From Centroberyx gerrardi (lineage: Eukaryota > Chordata > Actinopteri > Beryciformes > Berycidae): a stretch of DNA of 64,000 nucleotides. The translations under genes and the position numbers were made by a program. Of the stretch, positions 10,648 through 23,769 are shown one piece after another. The notes under the pieces are model-generated. The model ran no database searches. It was not told the origin of the DNA and worked only from the letters and a program-made list of their open reading frames with translations. The DNA lies in the NCBI RefSeq assembly GCF_048128805.1, contig NC_135999.1, positions 21,078,949 to 21,142,948 of the forward strand, given 5' to 3'. Position 1 is the first letter of the stretch. Each line of letters begins with the position of its first letter.

Positions 10648-11432
10648 GTAAGGGTGTAAACTAATGTGTGGTGCGTCGTCTGGTGAATTGATAGCTGTAT
10701 AATTGCACGACATTAGAGACCATGTGTCATCTTTGTTCACCGTTACGCACGAGTCTCATCAGGTGATTTTACTACAGCTTAAGTCAGTTTGTATGTTTAG
10801 TCGCACGCTTTAAGCCTAAGCCACAACAGGCTAAACGTCGTGTAATTTTATTCTCAGAGTTGGTCACCGGCAGCAACGGAGCAACGGAATCCGTCGTCAT
10901 CAGCCGCGGAGACCCGAGAAAGGCGACGGAGGCGCGCTTCGAGAGCGGGGACAGCAGCTGCGACGACAGCAGCTCCACCACGACGACGACGGACCCCCAC
11001 AAAGGAGGCACCTCCACCAAGAAGAGCAAACTGATAACGAAAAAGAAAACACGCACTATCTTTTCCAAGAGACAGATTTTCCAGTTGGAGTCTACCTTCG
11101 ACATGAAACGCTATCTGAGCAGCGCAGAGCGCGCCTGCCTCGCCAGTTCCCTCCAGCTCACGGAGACCCAGGTGAAAATATGGTTTCAGAACCGCAGGAA
11201 TAAGTTGAAACGGCAGATCTCGACTGATATCGACGGACCCGTTACCGATTTCCCCGAGACTGGCAAGCCCGTGGTGGTGGGGCAGCTCCCGGCCTTGTAC
11301 AAAGAGAGCAACCTGCTGGGGAGATGCTTGTTGCCCATGCCGCTGCCCGTTGTGTACACGGGGAGCAGCACGCCTTATCTCTGCTTCTCAAACGCCAGCA
11401 AGTACTTTAGCCTGTATGACGGGGACGTATGA
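10431..11432 (+). CDS. hmx4: hmx4 (SOHo-type): H6 family homeobox 4, join(10431..10647,10858..11432)
   Basis: Encodes a 263-residue homeodomain factor. Exon 1 has 72 codons plus one base and ends at GTAAGG (10648). Exon 2 starts after TTCTCAG (10857), making a split Glu73. An EH1 repressor motif, FTIDNIL, is at residues 16-22. A Ser/Thr-rich linker (SSSTTTTT) precedes the homeodomain at 134-193, with [12 protein letters not shown] and Asn51 at residue 184. The tail has [11 protein letters not shown] and ends [12 protein letters not shown] 10431 is the first in-frame ATG and has A at -3. Intron phase 1 matches hmx1, supporting tandem duplication; the pair mirrors hmx3-hmx2 elsewhere in vertebrates. 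The homeodomain block [11 protein letters not shown] resembles HMX2, so hmx2 is the main alternative, but the linked cpz favours hmx4. Family knowledge places hmx4 in eye and ear neural development. Confidence 0.9.
10858..11432 (+). CDS. hmx4: hmx4 coding exon 2 (homeodomain and C-terminus)
   Basis: Starts after TTCTCAG at 10857, following a 210-bp intron. Encodes the Ser/Thr linker, the homeodomain and the SOHo-like tail, stopping at TGA 11430-11432. A shifted acceptor two bases later would break the frame, which fixes the junction. Confidence 0.92.
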
Positions 11433-11797
11433 TGGTCTCATTAATTCGCCATGTGAGAGAGACACTTTTTTGGTCGTCTGTTGCCAAGTTTCAAGCATTT
11501 ATGGTGATTAGATTGTGGGGCCGGAGCTGCGGCCTTGCTGTTTTGAAGACTGCAAGTACAAAGAGAGGAGGACTAATTACATATCACATAAAAATAAGCT
11601 GATTCGGTATTATTTATTTTTGAGATAAATTTATGGATTTGGTATAGGCGTAACACAACCTTGATATACTTACACATAGCCGTTTGTAGTATGAAACAAG
11701 AGATTTCCTTTAATAGGCTAAGCTAATGATAGCCTGGGGGAGGCCTAAAACAGCAGCATTTTATTGTTTACATGATATTTTCATATTATTATTATTA

Positions 11798-11838
<41 letters not shown>

Positions 11839-13950
11839 GTTGACAGCAGCATTTCCAGCAGCCTAAGCCGCCAAAGAAACTACTATAGCCTAGCTATTTG
11901 CATGCATTTACTGTATCATAATGAATTTTGAATTATTGAAATTATCTATGTATTTAAATGAATGTAATTAACATTTTATTCTATGTTCACGCATGTCTAT
12001 TTTTTTATTTTTCTTAGCAGTATCCTACTATTACTTTTATCCCACGTTTTGCCTATAGGCTCATTACACCATTTACTGAAACTGTAATTAATTAAAACAT
12101 CTTCATTCAAGAAATATTATACAGAATTGATTCAGTATTTTGAAGTGAACTTTTTGTGTTCCAGAGATCATAGCTTTATTAGTAATTGCAGATGATGGGG
12201 ATACTATGTTGTAATGTCCAGTCAGCTGGTTAATCCAAACTGTAGACAAAACGAATCCACTGACTGTTTATACCTTTGTAATTTCAACATAATGCACTCA
12301 ATGGATTTCATACGGATTAAGAGTGATAGAAGACGAACTGAACAGAAAAAATACAAACTTTGACAAATACTTAAAGCAAGGATTTATACTTTTGGTCAAA
12401 GGCCTGACTTTAAAGTGAGACAATTCATGCTGATCCATTGGGCCTAAACTGCCTGTAGGCCTACAATTTTTTTTCTGCCTCAACTTCAGGCCTAAATATG
12501 TAAATATGACCATGTATTATGGCCTATATCCTAAACATGTAAGCAAAGCAGTGTGAACAAATGAAAAAAAAAAAAATCAGCATCAGCTCAACTTAATTAA
12601 TGCATAAGGTCCATTAGACTTTATGCCTTTCACTGTACACTGGTCAGAGCACTGTGACCTACATATGCAATCACATTTCCTACAGGCAGGAAATGGTGGA
12701 CAGATGCAAACAGGAGGTGAGGCTCGTGCCGATGCAAGTTTCTCTGGGAGAATGCATCCAGATTCTCAAACCCACTTCCTGAAGAGTAGGCTCTTCCATA
12801 CGCATAGAGCAATATACCAATACCATTATCATAATTTAAAGTGTACACATGGGGATGTGTGTTCCTATTGCTGTGAAGCCAAGGTTCAATTAGTTTTATG
12901 GGCAAGCTTTAAGTCAGCTCCTAAAAGATCTGCGTTTGGTCTTTGGAAATGTAGCTAAGGCTGCAGAATGAATTCATGTGCTACACTAATTCCTACACAG
13001 ATAGATGGGCTTACTGTCCCTGGTAGATCTCCTGACACTCTGATAACACATCTTAGTTGTCATCTGCTTTGTGGAATTTCTAGCTCTGTCTAATCTGATC
13101 AAGGAGAGCAGTCCAGGAATGAAGGAGAAACGTTAGTCAGTCACCAGAGAGTCAAGTTCAAATACCGGTCCATTTCAACTGCAATAATGCTGAATATCTA
13201 CATATACTGGATAATTTCATGGAGTCAAATCTGAAATATGAATATTGATGTGTTACAGCCTATATATTCACTATTTAAACTAGGCATCCTGGGTTATCTG
13301 TTGGCCAATGAGGTATGCGTTTGCCTAATTTTGTTCCTTTTTGACAAACTAAAATATTTTGGACAAATGCTGATGCAGCAAAATACGACCGTACCCACAC
13401 ATTTTTATTTTGATGGTTTTTCTTCCACTGAAACACTTACCGTTATTGTTGGGCTAATTTAACGACAATCATACTGGTCTTTCAAATATCTTGAGTCATA
13501 GTGACAGTCTGGAAAGTTGTGACCATCGAGGAGTGGGATCTTTTAGCTGTGCAGAGTGGGGCTCAATCCAACTCTCGGCTAATAATCACAATCTCAAATC
13601 ATACTCCACTATTTGTCAATGAATGAAAAATGAGTTATTTTATGGCCTAATTAAAATCCACTTCCTGTATTCACTGAGTTGAACGTGAGTTGACCCCATC
13701 AGTGCTGCTGTCTGTGCTGCCATTTGACCTCCGGTGCACTTTGCCACACCAATGCACCCCATACAGCTTTCACACTGCAGATCTAAACCACAGTGAATAT
13801 GATAATATACCTAAACTGTACAGGCATAGTTACATACTTGCTGTAAATAGGATTTCTCATCCTCCTCTGTCATTCTCCTCATTTTTCCACCTTTTATCCC
13901 TTTATTCTAAAGGGATACTCTCTTTGAGCAGAACAAGGAATGAAATCTCT
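11433..13950. other. hmx4 3' flank, no gene seen
   Basis: AT-rich sequence with an (ATT)n tract at 11784-11839. ATTAAA at 12091-12096 is a possible hmx4 polyadenylation signal, but no AATAAA lies closer. Open frames here show no domain content. AGGCCTA words recur at 11741 and 12457. Confidence 0.5.
11784..11839 (+). repeat. (ATT)n microsatellite
   Basis: Trinucleotide ATT run with a GTT interruption, 350 bp past the hmx4 stop. Confidence 0.9.
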
Positions 13951-13954
13951 CTCA

Positions 13955-13956
<2 letters not shown>

Positions 13957-14000
<44 letters not shown>

Positions 14001-14013
14001 CACGCACACACAC
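13957..14013 (+). repeat. (CA)n microsatellite
   Basis: CA run with two GC-containing interruptions. A (GT)n-rich stretch follows at 14396-14452. Confidence 0.95.
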
Positions 14014-15028
14014 AACTTGAGGTGTCTGTGTCAAGGGGCAGGCTACAAATGTATTGATTCACATGATAGAGGGTGATCATGTTGCGAGAGGTCACATACT
14101 GAATTCATGCATCTTATTGCTAAGATGCGACTTTGGTAAACTGGGTCTTAGGCAGCAAGGTTAGTCTTTCTTTACTCTGACTGCCAGAAATGAAAAACTA
14201 AATTGTCAACATTACAAAAACACACACAGTTCTAAACATAATAACCAAATTATATTCTAAGACATCTGAAGAAAGCAAGCGGCCAGTAAGAATCAGTCCA
14301 CAATATGTTCATTATAGATCCGTCGCACACAATGACTTCTAAAGAAAGCTCCAAGGAATTTGTATGTCATTGTGTGTGTGATTCAGACACTGATTGTGTG
14401 TGCGTCTGTGTATGTGTGTGTGTGTGTGTGCGTCTGTGTACGTGCGTGTGTGTCCATCCACTGAACAAGAAAAGAGGCCTGTTATGTCCGGCGGGCTGTC
14501 TCGTGTTTCAGAGCTGCTAGAGAGTCACACCACTGCTCAGTACCCACAATCCCTGGCGGCTACCCACTCAGTAATGACGGCAGACGGGCAAGATGTGGAG
14601 AAAGAGGCGTGGCCAAATGCTAGCCACTATTAATGTTTAAGTCATTCATATTTTTGGTTATTTATTGAAGAAATAAATCAAGGATAATACTTTGCTAAAG
14701 GCAGTCACAGGATGAAACTCTGGAATCCACAGAATAAAGTAAAAATGTTTTTATTGCCATGCCACTACTAGGCTACTGTACTGATTACAGGTCAGACATA
14801 CATTTACGTAAAGATGAATACACTCATTCACCTCTACGCTTATCGTAATCAGTGCTAATTGTTTCTACTACTGGCCTCTTATTTTGTCACTCCATTCGCC
14901 TTTCCCATTCTTGCTCCTCTTGCCTCCCGCCTCTTGCCTTGTCATAGCTCATCATAGTAGTCTGTGCACTGAAGCCCAACTGTGTGTGAATATCAATGAA
15001 TGAGAGAAAGAGTGGGGAAGAAAGTGTG

Positions 15029-15105
<77 letters not shown>

Positions 15106-18100
15106 GAGAGATCAGTCAGAACCAGTTGATGAGTGTGTGTTTGTGTTGGGATACCTACGGTCACGTTTGTATTTCTGCACGGGTCTTTGCCCCTCTATAG
15201 TCGGGGTCTGGCTGGTCAGGAGCGAGGGAGAGCTGTTCCTGTTGGTTGGAGAGACTGCATATTAGAGAGTGACCGTGTGTGTGTGTGTGCGTGTGTGCGT
15301 TAGTGTGAGAATTCTCTGGCGGCTCCTTTCTGCATGACTAGATGGGGGCCCCTCTGTCAGCTCGCCCGTTACTTTGACCCCTGTTGACCTCTCCCAGTCA
15401 TCTGACAAAGGTCATCGCCCAAGACGATGGGACAGTCTGTCCCCGAAACATGAAAGTACAGAAGAAGACTGTCACCGTAAAACATCACATTAAGGATCTC
15501 CACATCTATGCTCTGTTTAGTATACAAGCCAGTCATTGCTCATGGTAAAATTAATAGTTCCGGTCACACATTGGTTTGGTTTGGGTTTAATCAGCGTGTG
15601 TGTGTGTGTGTGTTTGTATGTGTGTGTGTGTGTGTGTCCTTTTGGTCTTGACCGTCATCAGAAACGGAGCAGGAGATGGATGGTTATTATCAGATTCATT
15701 GCTCAGTGAACAAGATAAAGAGACTGAGGCCTCATTCAAACTTTCATTTTAAAACATTAATTAATCTGGAGAGTTTTATATTTGAAGTTTGCAACATTTT
15801 AGTAAAGTGATGTTCTCAACCTGGTATGCAGTAAGAAAAAAAAATCATATTGACAGCGACCATCAGTTCAAACATGCTTCCTTGACAAAGTTGCTATAAT
15901 TTGATTGCCACTGTGAATATTCTGAATTAAAGGACTTTGATTTATGCAGCTTGTGAATAAATACAGACACTATAAAGCTGTGAAAACCATCAAACTGAAA
16001 CATTTCCAAAACAAAATCTGTAAAAATGTGTTCAGTATTTTCAAGGCAAGAGTGAGTGCTCTCTGCTATATCTACCAGCATTGGAAAGACTGTGTACAAT
16101 TCCCCAGTGTGTCCCAATGCACCGGGGGACCTGAAACCAAAACTACATGACACAGCACATCGTAAAGTAAACAACAAGGCTATTAGTTAGAGGGGGAAAC
16201 CTGATACGGGACGTCTGTGTGTGAGTGTGTGTGTGTCACACTTAAAGACTGTTTGATGACCTATTGATCTGCTAATTTAGTCAACTTCTGCCACCCTTCT
16301 CCATAATGCATAGTGCTTAAGGAAATTGAAAGATGGCAGAAGGGGTTAAATCCCCAAAAAGAAAGTGATATAGAGAAAGGGATAAGAGGTGACAGACATG
16401 GGACAGGAGAGGGAGAGTGTGTGTGCCGTGTGTGTGTGTGTGCGAGAGGGAGAGGATAAGGATGACCGGACCTGGGACAAATATTGTCTGCACATTTAGT
16501 TTATTTCTAGAACACTTTTAACAAGCAAGTTTGTCACATGCTGTGTGTGTGTGTGTGTGTGTGTGTGTGATTGTACACTCATATGTGCGTGGACAAACAG
16601 CCTGTTTTAACCTGCCTGGTATACCATTTGGGTGGAGGTGGCCACAAAATAAGTCTAACAAAGTTTAGGAAATCACAACAAAGTATTTGAAAGTGAATCT
16701 AGAATATTTTTCTCTGACCTACTTGATGCCATAAACCCAACTGATCCAGTACTCTAAGCAGGTTAAAATAAAAGATAGAAATTATTTGTAACTAATATTT
16801 GACCCAAGTCTGAAGAGAGAGAGCAGAAGAGAGAGACCATTCAAAGGATGAGGATAAGACAAGTGGATAATCTCTTTTGGACAGGATGTATTTCACGGTT
16901 ATCCCAAGAGGAAGAAATAGTACAAGAAATATTGTGTGTGTGTGTGTGTGTGAGAGCACAAGCACACGTTTGAGATCATGTGAGATCAGCTATCATGTCT
17001 GATTAATTCATCTCATCACAGCAGAGCTGTCAAATAAACATGACTTCATCCCTCCATTAAATTAGAATCACAAACAACAAATCTCTCCATTTGTGAAGCA
17101 ATTAAGATTCCATTATTTATCATTCAGAATACAAATAGGTTTTTATTTTGTTTTAGGAGAACCTACACAAACAGAATACAACAATAAACAATGTGTGAAG
17201 CTATATTAGATGAAATAACAAATTTGAGAAAGCTGCATTAATTCTATATAAAATAATCTATATTTGATGTGCCCATTCTTTCATTCCCATTCTGTCTCAC
17301 ACACACACAAACACACAAACTGTATATCAATTAAAGAGACTCGTCTCTCACACCCTCCCTCACGTCCTGTCCCCTCAGACACCCTTGTCAGGAGGATAAT
17401 GTGCCATTAATCTACCACTGAAAACACATTATTGACCAATCAATAGGTAAGATGGAGGGATAAAGGCAGAGGAAAGAGGAGAAGGAAGGAGGAAAAGGGG
17501 AGGAGGGGGGAGAGGGGTGTTCTAAGTCTGAGGCGGTGGGGGGGGGGGGGCAACACTTATCTATAACACCAGAGAATGTGCTCCACTACTGTGCAGACAT
17601 GGAATACTTACTGTGGTTTCATGCTGGCCAGTCAATATAGGTCCATTAACAACAGATAAGTTGTCAGAGTATCCTAACTTTTTCTCCCCCCGCTCCCGCG
17701 TCCTTTGAACCACCCATCTCTCTCTCTGTCCCCCACAAACAAGCATAAGTATGAATACGGCTTTGAGAATGTGTATGTGTGACTGTGAGTGAGGTTGGTC
17801 ACTGTGATTATTTGGCATTATTCTTATAATTACTGGAAAGTCTTTGCTTCATTACTGTGACTCAACAGAAGCCACAGTATTATTGTGAGTTTCCAGGTTG
17901 TTGGTCCTAAGGCACTTGCCGTAGCTTAGCAACGTCATGCTCCTTGAAAAGTGACAAGTCATTGAGAATTATCGTATTTTTGTTGGGTGAGCAGCAGTGA
18001 CCCCCTTCTTGTTTGTGATCACGCACCGATACCACACACACACACAAACACACACTTATATCCATTCCCAGTTGCTACTGTGACCATGTTACCGAGTGAT

Positions 18101-19010
18101 AATTAAAACCCTTTCTTGGCTGTAACTCAGTCTTACTCTCAAACCAGAGTCCCTGTTCTTAAAGATGATATTAAGCCAGCATCCCAGAGAGCTTACCTCT
18201 AGTAAAACCATTTCATCAAGGTTTTGTTATTACTTGATATTGTGGCTCATAATGTAGGCAACATGAACTAAACACAGAGAAAACAAAAAGTACATACATT
18301 CTCAAAAAGCAGTTAAAAGTCTTTGGGCTTTCAGTGGAATGTTGGAAATATGTAGTGGGAGTATTGCAAAGCCTAAGGATTAGCAATACATTTTTGATGT
18401 CTCAGACAGGTGTCATAGTGATAATGAATTCAATTTCTCACCATTGATGCTAACTTCATCTGGTTCTTTATCAAGGTGTTCCTAGCATGCATAAAGCTTT
18501 GCCAACTGCTGCAGTCAAGTCAGTACTATTGTCTACTATGCTTCAAACAACATGTACGCTACTCACCACTGGACAGATTGCTTGAGAATCTACAAGAGGC
18601 AACAAACATGTGCACACACACATAGACACACACAGACGCCCTCGTGCAGACACACACCTTCAACCACAAAAGTGCATACACACACATCCGTCAAACCCAC
18701 GCGCACCTTGCTGGTCTTGTACTACAGGATGCGGTCATCCAGATCTAAGGAGAGCAGAGCATGTACTGTGCGTGTAGCAGAGCTGACCTGCATGCCTCTA
18801 CAGTGACATGACACACAGCAACACCCAGGAGACAAGACAGACACTGGCCTGCTGCCATTTACACCTCCACTGCTGCTGGATGGAAAGCCGTAGAGGGACC
18901 TACTATACGAGGTAGTCAAACCTTGTTCATTGGTGTGCACCAAAATGCCATGAGTGTTCCTAAATACTGCTTACTGTCAAATTTGCAATGAAAACACCTT
19001 ATGGCTTACC
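14014..19010. other. gene-poor stretch with GT/GA microsatellites
   Basis: No exon supported. Contains GT-rich tracts at 14396-14452, 15594-15636 and 16541-16570, the GA run at 15031-15102, and a G homopolymer near 17538-17550. The AT-rich, non-repetitive stretch 17020-17240 has CAATTAAG at about 17100 and several ATTA words and might be regulatory. Confidence 0.5.
15031..15102 (+). repeat. (GA)n microsatellite
   Basis: About 72 bases of uninterrupted GA; one of the longest GA runs in the window. Confidence 0.95.
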
Positions 19011-19284
19011 TTAAAGGATAAGTTTGGCGAGAAAAATAGTTCAGTGATTTCCTGATTAGTGAAAGTGTGTTAAAGGACGGAATTGTGTCCTATTTACTCT
19101 CAACTCCCCTGTGGAGCCAAAAAATGGCTTTTTTGGAGATATTTTGACAAACCCCATTTGGACTCATTACTTTGGACTCGTGGACTTTTTAGCAGCAACA
19201 GACCTAGAAACAGAGCTCACCGTTTCAACTGACTTGGGAGTCAATATTCTCTGCGGGTCCAAGCGCTACAGGTATGTAAGAGAC

Positions 19285-19324
<40 letters not shown>

Positions 19325-19363
19325 TATATATATAGATCCAAAATCACCCATCTTATCCTTTAA
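19011..19363. mobile_element. MITE with TTAA ends
   Basis: Begins TTAAAGGATAAG and ends with its exact 12-base reverse complement, CTTATCCTTTAA, so the termini include a TTAA as target duplication. TTAA duplication is typical of piggyBac and Kolobok DNA transposons, and TTAAAGG(A/G)ATA starts are common in fish MITEs. An internal (TA)n run lies at about 19290-19334. An open frame of 74 codons inside has no homology I recognise and is treated as chance. Confidence 0.7.
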
Positions 19364-20183
19364 CAAGGAAATTTCACTTAATTTAATTTAAATCAATTCA
19401 AGAATTCCTAAGAACACACCTGCCTCCAAGTAGAGAAGCAAACTAATAAAAGGTTGCTGGTTCAGTTCCCCAGCACAGACATGATAGTGTTTCCATCTGT
19501 GATGTGGTGACTGGATCTAGTACCCACCAACGCTGCCAAAGTGCTCTTGAGCAAGGTGGCACGCCCCAAACTACTTGAGGGGGCATTGCTCTGCAGGAAC
19601 TCTGACTTCTGTGAAGAAACATATGTGAAAAGGATATGTGAAAAGACAAATTCCAGTGATGTTGTGTAACTTGGCAAGTAAAATGATCAAATCAATAGAA
19701 TGTGTTTTTGCACTGCTGCATCTTTTGTCCACTGCAGTCTGGCTCAAAGGATCCTCTTGGAATTGGAGGAGGTTCTGCATGAAATGTTCATAACACTGAA
19801 GCGCATTAAAATTCCGGATTATGGTTTATTAGCATATGAAACCTGCAATTGTACATATTCTTAAATGTGTAGATAAGTTTTTAGTTGCTTGGGTCAACAG
19901 AGATAAGTATCTATGAAGGGTAAACCAAGTGTGCAAGTAAAGGATTTAAAAACAAGTTTATGTCTGGGATTCAGAATAGACTAGATCATACTGAACCGTA
20001 GATAATGTTATGAGGTGACAGAGTACAGAGGTTACTGAATCTGTATAAGCACTGACATTCACGTTCTCATCACTACTGGTGGGAGTACAGTATAAACTAA
20101 ACTAAGATAGATACTGAAGTAATACAGATTGAGGCAGAGTAGCAACTCTGTGGGTGAAAAAGAGGATTTATAACAGTGTTGAC

Positions 20184-20839
20184 GTTTACATACACACCAA
20201 TACCACAATTATTGGGAATGATCAGCTAATATTTCTATTACAATGTTTACATGGTTCAAAGTAACGCAAATTCTCTCATAACCTGGTTTACAAGGACTCA
20301 TTTAAAAATTGGTCAATTACTTGTCACTGCACTACAGAAGCTGAGAGCGGCTGTGGTTGCTCATATATTTTTTAATCCTGTTATCTCCACATAAGGATAA
20401 GGATAAGGATGCACTTTATTGATCCCCTAGGGGAAATTCGGGAAATCATGATTTACGCATGTTACTGATTGTAGTTGCAATTTCTGCCTGTGTCATACCA
20501 TGATTAAATGAATCAGGATCTCTCCTTCTAACATTGTCAATTCTACTTAAGTCTTTACAAACATTGGCAACACTATTAGGGTTACCAGGCTTGGCAAAAC
20601 CATTAATTTGCTATATCGAGACAAAAAAATACGACCAACCAAGGTTTACATGGCACAATAAATCAAAAGATTGAGCAGATATCTACCTGTGTTAACCGGG
20701 TTATACTTACTCTTTTACTTACTCGTTTATGACCTTACCCCTATTAAGCTAATCAGATAAAGGTGTTTATATGACAGTTTAAATCGTCTGAGTATTGCCT
20801 TAATCGGTTTAAGATTTAATTATTAGTGTGCATGTAGAC
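20184..20839. mobile_element. MITE with GTTTACAT/GTCTACATG ends and 5-bp duplication
   Basis: Left end GTTTACATACACACCAATA and the reverse of the right end GTCTACATGCACACTAATA differ at a few positions. TTGAC occurs directly outside both ends (20179-20183 and 20840-20844), a likely 5-bp target duplication. The interior is non-coding and holds a nested LINE-type tail at 20395-20446. I cannot assign a superfamily. Confidence 0.55.
20395..20446 (+). repeat. LINE/SINE 3' tail nested in the MITE
   Basis: Four GGATAA-type repeats followed by GCACTTTATTGATCCCCTAG and GGGAAATTC. CTTTATTGATCCCC...GGGAAATTC is a frequent 3' tail of fish LINE-related repeats. It is a short insertion with no coding part. 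Confidence 0.6.
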
Positions 20840-23735
20840 TTGACTCCTATAGAGTGACTAACACAGCACACCAGGGACAACAAAGAGCCATACCTTGTCA
20901 CCATTTACACTTCAGCTCCTACAAGCGACACAAGAGGAGCAGGCACAGAGAGATGCTCGAAAGCAGAGAGAGTGTACATTTAACATAGGGAAGGTTTACT
21001 AGACATGAAATTAATAGTCCTGTGATGAGAGTCAAATCCCTGTTGAAAAGCATACAGCACAAATTAGCACAACATGATCAACGGCAGCATTCCAAGCTGT
21101 ATGATAAGAACAGAACCACTGACTTTTGATCAACTTTGAGTTTCTGATGTCAGTTTGCTTTCAAGGAGCATAGGATGTACCATGATATTTATATCATACA
21201 CACAGAGTCCCAGTCAGATCATCTCTTTCATAAACATCGATATAAATTACAAAGAGGCGGCTTGGCTCTGGGTTTTCCAAGGGAATTGGTAATCTAGCTA
21301 TAACTGCACTATGTAGTGCTTGAAAGAAAAAAAGAAAAAAGATCAATTCATTTTTGCTTTCATTTCAAATATTCTGAGTTAGCTTTCACACACTCCATAA
21401 CTCTCTGGAACCTTCCCCCCAAATAACACACAACAAACACCTCTTAGCCCTGGAGCGAGTGGATCTCACGAGGATTGTGCTCCCCTCTGGCCAGTTCAGG
21501 AGAGGCTCTAAGTGCTCTGTAATAGCCAGCAATCAGCACAGATGGATAGAAACCAACGTCTCGCCCTCAGGAAAGAAATATAAATAAATAAGATGAATAA
21601 ATAAAAGCCCTGTGTCCTCACAACCACATATTGCGTTGGGCATGTGTTTTATAATGAATATAGATTGAGGGATTGAAATATTTATGGTCCAGGGGCGGTG
21701 TGAGGTGGGGGGTGGGGGGGGGGGGGGGGGTGGGGGCTAATGGTGTGAAATCGCATCCCAAGTGGACGGAAATGAAAAAGGAAAAAATTTCTCTCAGCCC
21801 GGAAGCTTCCAAGCAAGTGCCCTTTGTGATGCCTCAATGGGGATTCGCTAAAGGTACTCTTACGTTTTTTTGGGGGTTTTTTTGCGTCTGAAAGAAAATT
21901 GATTGTGGTGTCATTATGGAACCCATGACCCATTCTTTATCATAGAAGAAAGCAACTGTATTCAACTGCATGTCTTAAAGGACTAAACTCTGTGTGATGT
22001 CATAAAGACACCCTTGGTACTGTCAGCTTTTACAAAATGCCTTAACTCTCGGTCTCCCCCAATGAGCCCTACACCCCCACTGCCTAATTTGCTTGTAAGA
22101 AGCCTACACATAGCAACCATAAATAGTTAAAGTCCTCCATTGGTCAGCGGAGAGGTGTCTGGGGACGCAGGCTGACTAAGAACAGCCCAGGGGCCAGATG
22201 AAGAATAACTGAGCAGACTGCTGCAGAGAGAGAACATATTGTCCCTGACAAGAACAAACATTAGACTGATAAACAAGTGGCTCGGGGTGAGCAAGCGTTT
22301 TAGTGAAGCAAGAGATAGAGAGACAGCAAACTGTAAGGGGGTAAGAGAGAGAAGAGAGCCGAGACGAGTGCCGACTCCAAGAATAGTCACGCCAAGGCCC
22401 CAGGAGAGCTCCGAGATTCAATGTTTCCCTCTTACATCATTACCTGAGATCAGCCTCAAGAAGTTCCGCGTCTGTGTGTTTGAATGAATGTGCATATACA
22501 GGTGTGTGTGTATGTGTGTAAGTCTGTGTCTGAAAGAGAATACGTGCGTCTGTGTACAAGTGTGTGTGTAGGTATAAGAGAGAGAATGTCTGTGTGGGTG
22601 TGTGTGTACGCAAGTGTGTGGGTTTACATTCACTGGGGACTCCAATTGCTGACTTAATTTAACCAATGGTTGAACTATGTAACACTAGAAAGCATGGAAG
22701 TCACCCAGGTTAACCTCTTGCTCACGAAGGCAACTGAAACCGGAATGCAATGCTCGTCATCACTATGATGCACACCAATTAAGCGAATAGAATAGAGCCG
22801 AACATGAGACCCAAGTCGACACTAACTACTTTTGCCCCGCAGCACCGAGAATGTCTATCAATAATAATGTGCATGTCTCATAAAAGTGTCTCCCGGCTCC
22901 TCTGGCGATGATAAAAGAACACGTCATATGAGATCTCCCTTTTCATAGCTGCACCACTCCCGGCGCTTTCGCTACTTAGAGGCAAAAAGCCCGCTCGTTG
23001 TCAGACAGCAAATATTCCTGCCTGGAAGTAAATATTTTGTCCTGCATTTGAGGGGCGGTTTCAGACTTAAGTGTTTTAAAGTGTCGTCTGGGGTTAGGGG
23101 GCTTAGACGAGGGGTGGAGAATATTTGAGAGAAGGAACTTCTGCAGGCCTGCGTAATAAAAAGTTGATAGTCTGCAGAGAGGGTTTAATAATGAAACGAG
23201 AACATGTGGACTTGTGAGAGTTAAGTACACTTGGAAGTGCACTCAGAAGTGTTGTGGAAGAGATACTGCATGACAAGGTGGGATGAGGAGGTGCCAGGAT
23301 GACGGGATGACAAACCACAGATCAGAATCTGGGTCAATTCACTATCACTATATAGGTCGAAGAAATTGATTTCCATTCATGGTAATTGAAAAGATTTGTG
23401 TGAATGTATTATATTCGTAAGTAAGAAGTACTGGGTGCTGGTGTCTGGATGTTATGATGGTGCTGAGTGTGTGTGACAAACAATAAGCAGAGGTGTGCAA
23501 AGCGTGTATGTGTGTGTAAACATGCATATGTGTATGAGTGTGTGTGCTTGTGTGTTTGTGTGTGTGTGTGGCCTTTCTCTGCCATCAGGAGGCTTTAATA
23601 GAGTAGTATATTCCTTTGCATTTTACATGACTCTAGGGCAAGTCGCTCTCGCCTGTCTGTTCTGCTTAGATCAGACGCTTAAATTGGAGCACAGGATGGA
23701 CTGCAGGTCTTCATACTAACTCGCTCTGCTGTGTG

Positions 23736-23769
<34 letters not shown>

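Noticed and set aside
19111..19335. 74-codon open frame
   Set aside because: Lies inside the TTAA-flanked MITE and ends in translated (TA)n.
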